DNA of 20,164 nucleotides, taken from contig DFFQ01000187.1 in NCBI GenBank assembly GCA_002371025.1, forward strand, positions 1 through 20,164, in the 5' to 3' direction. Origin of the DNA: Lachnospiraceae bacterium UBA3772. GTDB lineage: Bacteria > Bacillota > Clostridia > Lachnospirales > Lachnospiraceae. The notes beneath the pieces are model-generated. The model saw only the letters and a list, made by a program, of their open reading frames with translations. It was not told where the DNA came from and made no database searches. A program made the position numbers and the translations under genes. This document shows positions 17,014-20,164 of the stretch, piece by piece. Position 1 is the stretch's first letter; the number at the start of each line of letters is the position of its first letter.

Positions 17014-17025
17014 ATGAACTTATCC

Positions 17026-18105
17026 TCATATTATTTCCACATCAGCATATTCAAGAAGTTTTTTCTCTGCCATTTCCGCAATCTTTTTTCCATCAATTCC
17101 GTTCATAATATTAAATATCTTATGATTCCGATATTCTGAAACATTACTTTCCACATCTCTATAAGATACTTTATAATACTGTAGTTGTTTTGACTGCTCT
17201 GATTCGTTTAAATCAACATCAAATGTTGATATATTAAATATGTCTATATCAACACCGCTTTTATAATGGATTGCACGTGTCAAATCATCAAAATATTGAT
17301 CTGTATATTTTCCATACAAACAGCTCATTATTAAAACATCCGGTTTTACCGCTTGCATCACTTCATAAAATGTAATTCCAAAGTACCCGGGAAACTGCTC
17401 ATTATATGGCATTACGCCACCCGGAATCCCTAATATAATAACATCAGGTTGTTCTTCTTTTTCGATAAAGCGAATATAATTATTCAAATAAAATATTTTG
17501 TCCTCTTCTTTTTCCTTATTAAACATATACTCAGGAAACGAATGAAATCCGAATATATATCCATATGGTTTTGAGCAAATATGGCTCACTTTATAGCCCT
17601 GCATTTTCATGTATTTATTGATTTCAAGTTGAATCTTAAACTTATGTGTCAATTCATGAGTTCCTGCTACTACAATAACCGGAGTTTCTATCTTATATAA
17701 TTTCCTTAAAAAACTAATATCTCCTTGTGTTTCACATAAGTTAACCATATGTCTTTCATCATTATTAAAAAGACTAATAATATTGTCATGAGGTGCTGAC
17801 AAAAAAACAAAATCTTTATTATGTAGCAACCCTTCTCTTATGAAAGGCACCATTGCATTTGTTATATGCGCATTATCCATGTCAGCTATGATAATAAATG
17901 CATCAAATTCTTTTTTATAATCTACCTTGGTCTCAACCTTAATGCCTATATCAACTCCACCATCAACAAAACCAGTGTCCCGATCATCAACACCCATTCC
18001 CTTTAATGCTACAGCCCCTACTATCTCATAATCAGTAATCATATCCTTATAACGTAAAAGCTCACAGCATGAATTGCTATATGGAAAAACTACCGCTTTC
18101 TTCAT
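17026..18105 (-). CDS. Peptide maturation system protein with a P-loop-like segment
   Basis: A 359-residue soluble protein recognised as the TIGR04066-type peptide maturation system protein of clostridial Cys-rich peptide clusters (family and number from memory). Residues 1-135 look like a Rossmann-type domain (KKAVVFPYSNSC, YEIVGAVALKG, DAFIIIADMD). At 143-170, VIVVAGTHELTHKF followed by a helix and GYKV resembles the P-loop region of CobQ/DUF1611-type NTPases, but the GK(S/T) ending is replaced by HKF. A distinctive KPYGYIFGFHSFPEYMF follows (179-195), then PDVIILGIPGG. The biochemical role is unknown. The ATG overlaps the maturase stop by 4 bases, so the two proteins are probably made in matched amounts. 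Confidence 0.85.
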   Translation of the reverse strand: MKKAVVFPYSNSCCELLRYKDMITDYEIVGAVALKGMGVDDRDTGFVDGGVDIGIKVETKVDYKKEFDAFIIIADMDNAHITNAMVPFIREGLLHNKDFVFLSAPHDNIISLFNNDERHMVNLCETQGDISFLRKLYKIETPVIVVAGTHELTHKFKIQLEINKYMKMQGYKVSHICSKPYGYIFGFHSFPEYMFNKEKEEDKIFYLNNYIRFIEKEEQPDVIILGIPGGVMPYNEQFPGYFGITFYEVMQAVKPDVLIMSCLYGKYTDQYFDDLTRAIHYKSGVDIDIFNISTFDVDLNESEQSKQLQYYKVSYRDVESNVSEYRNHKIFNIMNGIDGKKIAEMAEKKLLEYADVEII

Positions 18106-19529
18106 CTGTCGTTTTCCTCCAATTCTTCAAAATCCATTTTCAGATCCTTAAGAACACAATAACTCATAAAACTTCTTTCCACAGAATTCCTAATTGATTC
18201 ACATCTTGTCAATCTTTTTTGAGCCGATAAAACATCTCCATCCTCTGCGTATGCAGCACATGAATTACAAAAACGAAATGCCCAACATTTCTTGCAATGA
18301 CTTTCACTAATCTGCCCCACATTTAGAAGCACCTTTGCTTTTTCGATATCAATACCATGTTCAACATCGCCTATACACATTACACTGGAACTCTCATTTA
18401 CTCGTTCACAGGGATAAAACTTACCATCCGCATTTACAAACAGCCTTTGCAGTCCTGGAACACATGGTCCTCCAGGATGCGATATTTTAAAATCAGAACC
18501 ATCTCCTTTTAGTTCATCGGCAACATTCTTTTTCAAAGAAATCAAATAAGCAGAAACTAACGGAGACACCTTTTCTTTATGTCCTCTAAAATAGGCTGCT
18601 ATAGCCTTGAATTCCTCATATGATTTATTCCTGTAGTAATCTGGATGCACTTTTATTATTTTCTGTAGGTTATTATCATTTTTTTCGCCAGCAGTAACAA
18701 AGATGTCCTTTACTCTTTCATCGTACATAAAGAAATCATTAGATTTTTTGTATCCATCTTCTGGATCTATAACCATATTAAACCTTACATTATTCAAAAA
18801 ATTAGGATAATCTTCCTTTATCCATTCAATTTTTTCCATAACGTTATCAAAAGTGCCTTCTCCATTAGCTGCATATATGCGATTTTTATCTTGTATCTCT
18901 TTTGATCCATCCAAACTTATTGTCAAATAAAATCGATGCTTAACAAGAAAATCCAATACATCTTTGTTTAGCAAAGTAGCATTTGTTGTTATATTAAACT
19001 CTATAGGTTTTCCAAATACATTATTTTTAATATACTCAACACACTGTTTTATGAGCTCTATTTCCAAAGTAGGCTCTCCACCATAAAAGCCAAATCGATA
19101 TTTCGAACTTTGAGAACTATGCGCTATATAATAATCTATTGCTTTTTTTGCTGTCTCAAAGCTCATTCTTTTATTTGTATGCCGTCTATTAATGTAGCTG
19201 CCGGAATACACACAATACTTACATCTCAAATTACAATTTTGTGTCACTTGCAAAGTTAACATATGAAGACAATTATCAATCATATTCTTTATAGACGCTG
19301 TAAGCGGATGCTCAATTTTTTCTAATTTAGAAGGCCTTAAATATCCTTCATCAATCAGTTTGTCTATGCTTTGATTCTTAACAGTGCTTTGGTTCTTAAT
19401 AAAAGCCGAAACGTCCTTATATAAGGATTCTGTTATCTTCATAAGTGCATTATTATTCATATCATATATGTAATAACCCTGAGCAACTCTAAATAAGTGT
19501 ACTGCAATCTCTTCTGAATTATGTGACAT
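18102..19529 (-). CDS. Radical SAM/SPASM peptide maturase (CcpM type)
   Basis: A 475-residue peptide-modifying radical SAM enzyme. The start at 19529 is set by AGGAG 8 bases before the ATG; the frame to 19601 would run through the attenuator hairpin. Residues 1-75 (VHLFRVAQGYYIYDMNNNALMKI and a Leu/Ile-rich helix) form an N-terminal precursor-recognition-like region. The radical SAM cluster motif is CNLRCKYC (Cys99, 103, 106), with FYGGEPTLE for SAM binding. A C-terminal SPASM region has eight Cys (about 356, 374, 385, 412, 415, 421, 424, 443) that can hold auxiliary iron-sulfur clusters. Such enzymes usually form thioether or carbon-carbon links in a peptide; which link is made here is not deducible. 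It is separated from the precursor gene by a hairpin and overlaps the next gene by 4 bases. Confidence 0.94.
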   Translation of the reverse strand: MSHNSEEIAVHLFRVAQGYYIYDMNNNALMKITESLYKDVSAFIKNQSTVKNQSIDKLIDEGYLRPSKLEKIEHPLTASIKNMIDNCLHMLTLQVTQNCNLRCKYCVYSGSYINRRHTNKRMSFETAKKAIDYYIAHSSQSSKYRFGFYGGEPTLEIELIKQCVEYIKNNVFGKPIEFNITTNATLLNKDVLDFLVKHRFYLTISLDGSKEIQDKNRIYAANGEGTFDNVMEKIEWIKEDYPNFLNNVRFNMVIDPEDGYKKSNDFFMYDERVKDIFVTAGEKNDNNLQKIIKVHPDYYRNKSYEEFKAIAAYFRGHKEKVSPLVSAYLISLKKNVADELKGDGSDFKISHPGGPCVPGLQRLFVNADGKFYPCERVNESSSVMCIGDVEHGIDIEKAKVLLNVGQISESHCKKCWAFRFCNSCAAYAEDGDVLSAQKRLTRCESIRNSVERSFMSYCVLKDLKMDFEELEENDR

Positions 19530-19554
19530 TTCATCATCTCCTATAAAACATAAA

Positions 19555-19586
19555 TGGGATTGTCCGATAAGACACAGACAATCCCA
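19555..19586 (-). terminator. Attenuator hairpin between precursor and maturase genes
   Basis: TGGGATTGTC and GACAATCCCA are perfect 10-base arms around a 12-base loop, followed on the minus strand by TTTATGTTTTAT. The position, between the precursor stop (19661) and the maturase ribosome site, is typical of RiPP operons, where partial termination gives more precursor transcript than enzyme transcript. Confidence 0.75.
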
Positions 19587-19660
19587 AATACAACTTTGCA
19601 AGTTCCATTTCCACAGATTACTTAGGCAAACAGAACATAAGCTCTATGGCCTATGGTATC

Positions 19661-19834
19661 TTAATTCCATAAAAGATAAATCGTTCCATAGGTTTGGCTC
19701 TGTGTCCCATTATACAAAAGCGAATCAACTGCACTTGATGCACAAGACTTACATACGCAAAATGAACAGTTACATGTTGCGTATGCCTGCAAGGTGTTTG
19801 TGCTACCAATTCTTTTCTTTCCGAGCTTTTTCAT
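19661..19834 (-). CDS. Cys-rich RiPP precursor peptide (CLI_3235/Clo7bot-like), 57 residues
   Basis: AGGAGG 8 bases before the ATG at 19834 sets the start; the frame reaches 19876 but those 14 residues are leader mRNA. The basic leader (MKKLGKKRIGSTNTLQAYA) resembles those of CLI_3235/Clo7bot-type putative peptides, with K-K-L-x-K-K and an N-T-x-x-A-Y motif just before the Cys block. The Cys residues (21, 23, 26, 28, 31) form C-x-C-x2-C-x-C-x2-C. A Ser/Thr/Tyr-rich tail ends in YLLWN. It is the likely substrate of the adjacent maturase: five Cys offer thioether donors, but the link type is unknown. Leader removal is likely near the AYA/TC junction. 'Bacteriocin' is only the historical label; activity is unproven. 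One precursor copy is seen. Confidence 0.88.
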   Translation of the reverse strand: MKKLGKKRIGSTNTLQAYATCNCSFCVCKSCASSAVDSLLYNGTQSQTYGTIYLLWN

Positions 19835-19896
19835 GGTTTGCATCCTCCTTTCCTGTATATTATTGGCTATGACCATAGCTTATAAAAATATCAATA

Positions 19897-19925
19897 TATA
19901 AATAGAACATATTTTGCGGTGTCAA
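19897..19925 (-). promoter_or_regulatory. Promoter of the RiPP operon
   Basis: On the minus strand a perfect TTGACA (19920-19925) is followed after 17 bases by TTTATA (19897-19902). The predicted start is about 55 bases before the precursor ATG. The leader contains a small stem-loop (GCTAT/ATAGC, 19866-19879) before the AGGAGG site. This is the clearest promoter in the window and points to constitutive or repressor-controlled expression. Confidence 0.65.
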
Positions 19926-20039
19926 GTAATATGACCTTCCATAATATTTTGCAATTAAATCCCTAATATCCTTGACTGTAATCAATAACATGCTCAAACA
20001 TATTTCTTACTCAATTTCTATGATTTTCTCTAAGTCATG

Positions 20040-20164
20040 CTAAACTGTAATGTTCAGCCGACTTCCTGCCTCCATGCTGTTTATAGTGCCTTCTGATACG
20101 ACCTCAGCTTCCCCCTTACCTAATTTAGAAATCACTTCTTCTACAGAATCCCCCTTGGAGATCA
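20040..20164 (-). CDS. C-terminal end of an unidentified protein (partial)
   Basis: Forty-one codons are open from the window edge to a TAG at 20040-20042, reading ISKGDSVEEVISKLGKG and ending SRLNITV. The DSVEEVISKLGKGEAEVVSEG pattern recalls small repeat or SmpA-like 'KG-x-x-x-EEV-x-x-x-LG' segments, but this is too short to name. The codons look more G+C-rich than the RiPP genes that follow. The gene lies 205 bases upstream of the precursor start and is not obviously part of the operon, which has its own promoter. Confidence 0.65.
   Translation of the reverse strand, partial: ISKGDSVEEVISKLGKGEAEVVSEGTINSMEAGSRLNITV

Noticed and set aside
19530..19601. 24-codon N-terminal extension of the radical SAM enzyme
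   Set aside because: It translates the attenuator hairpin, and a good AGGAG site precedes the internal ATG at 19529.

Overview
All coding capacity in this window is on the minus strand. The sequence suggests a low-G+C member of the Lachnospiraceae/Clostridia, of the Butyrivibrio/Pseudobutyrivibrio type. The reasons are the strong GGAGG ribosome binding sites, a giant secreted protein with InlB B-type repeats, an agr-type peptide quorum system and a CcpM-type Cys-rich peptide (RiPP) cluster. The genus is an inference from gene content; no rRNA or housekeeping gene is present to confirm it.

Layout, read in the direction of transcription (right to left). (1) 20164-20040: C-terminal 41 codons of an unidentified gene. 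(2) 19834-13601: a RiPP operon. It encodes a 57-residue Cys-rich precursor, an attenuator hairpin, a radical SAM/SPASM maturase, a 'peptide maturation system' protein with a P-loop-like segment, a carrier-protein homologue lacking the prosthetic-group serine, a cytoplasmic subtilisin-like protease with a large extra C-terminal domain, and an ABC exporter. Overlapping or abutting stops and starts link the last five genes. (3) 13327-11931: a two-gene unit with an unrecognised 289-residue Asn/Lys-rich protein and a 160-residue secreted protein, ending in a hairpin. (4) 11677-9636: a LytTR response regulator and an AgrC-like kinase, closed by a strong terminator. (5) 9491-8713: agrB and agrD. (6) 8528-7459: another small secreted protein and an unrecognised 182-residue protein, closed by a perfect 13-bp-arm terminator. 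(7) 7082-5736: a TnpB-family protein whose RuvC-II glutamate position is Asn and whose C-terminus is shortened, so it is probably nuclease-dead. (8) 5735-5181: a 555-base gap with palindromes and small stem-loops. (9) 5180 to the left edge: at least 1726 codons of a signal-peptide-bearing repeat protein that continues beyond the window.

How the parts may work together: the RiPP operon makes, modifies, cleaves and exports a small Cys-rich peptide. The agr system would sense population density and could control the two units of small secreted proteins that flank it, the RiPP operon, or both; that link is inferred from position only. The TnpB-like gene next to the giant surface protein gene resembles the general arrangement of TnpB-derived RNA-guided repressors (TldR), and is the most speculative but most testable idea here. 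The central block (about 5.2-20.0 kb) looks visibly more A+T-rich than the genes at both edges, which suggests an accessory island.
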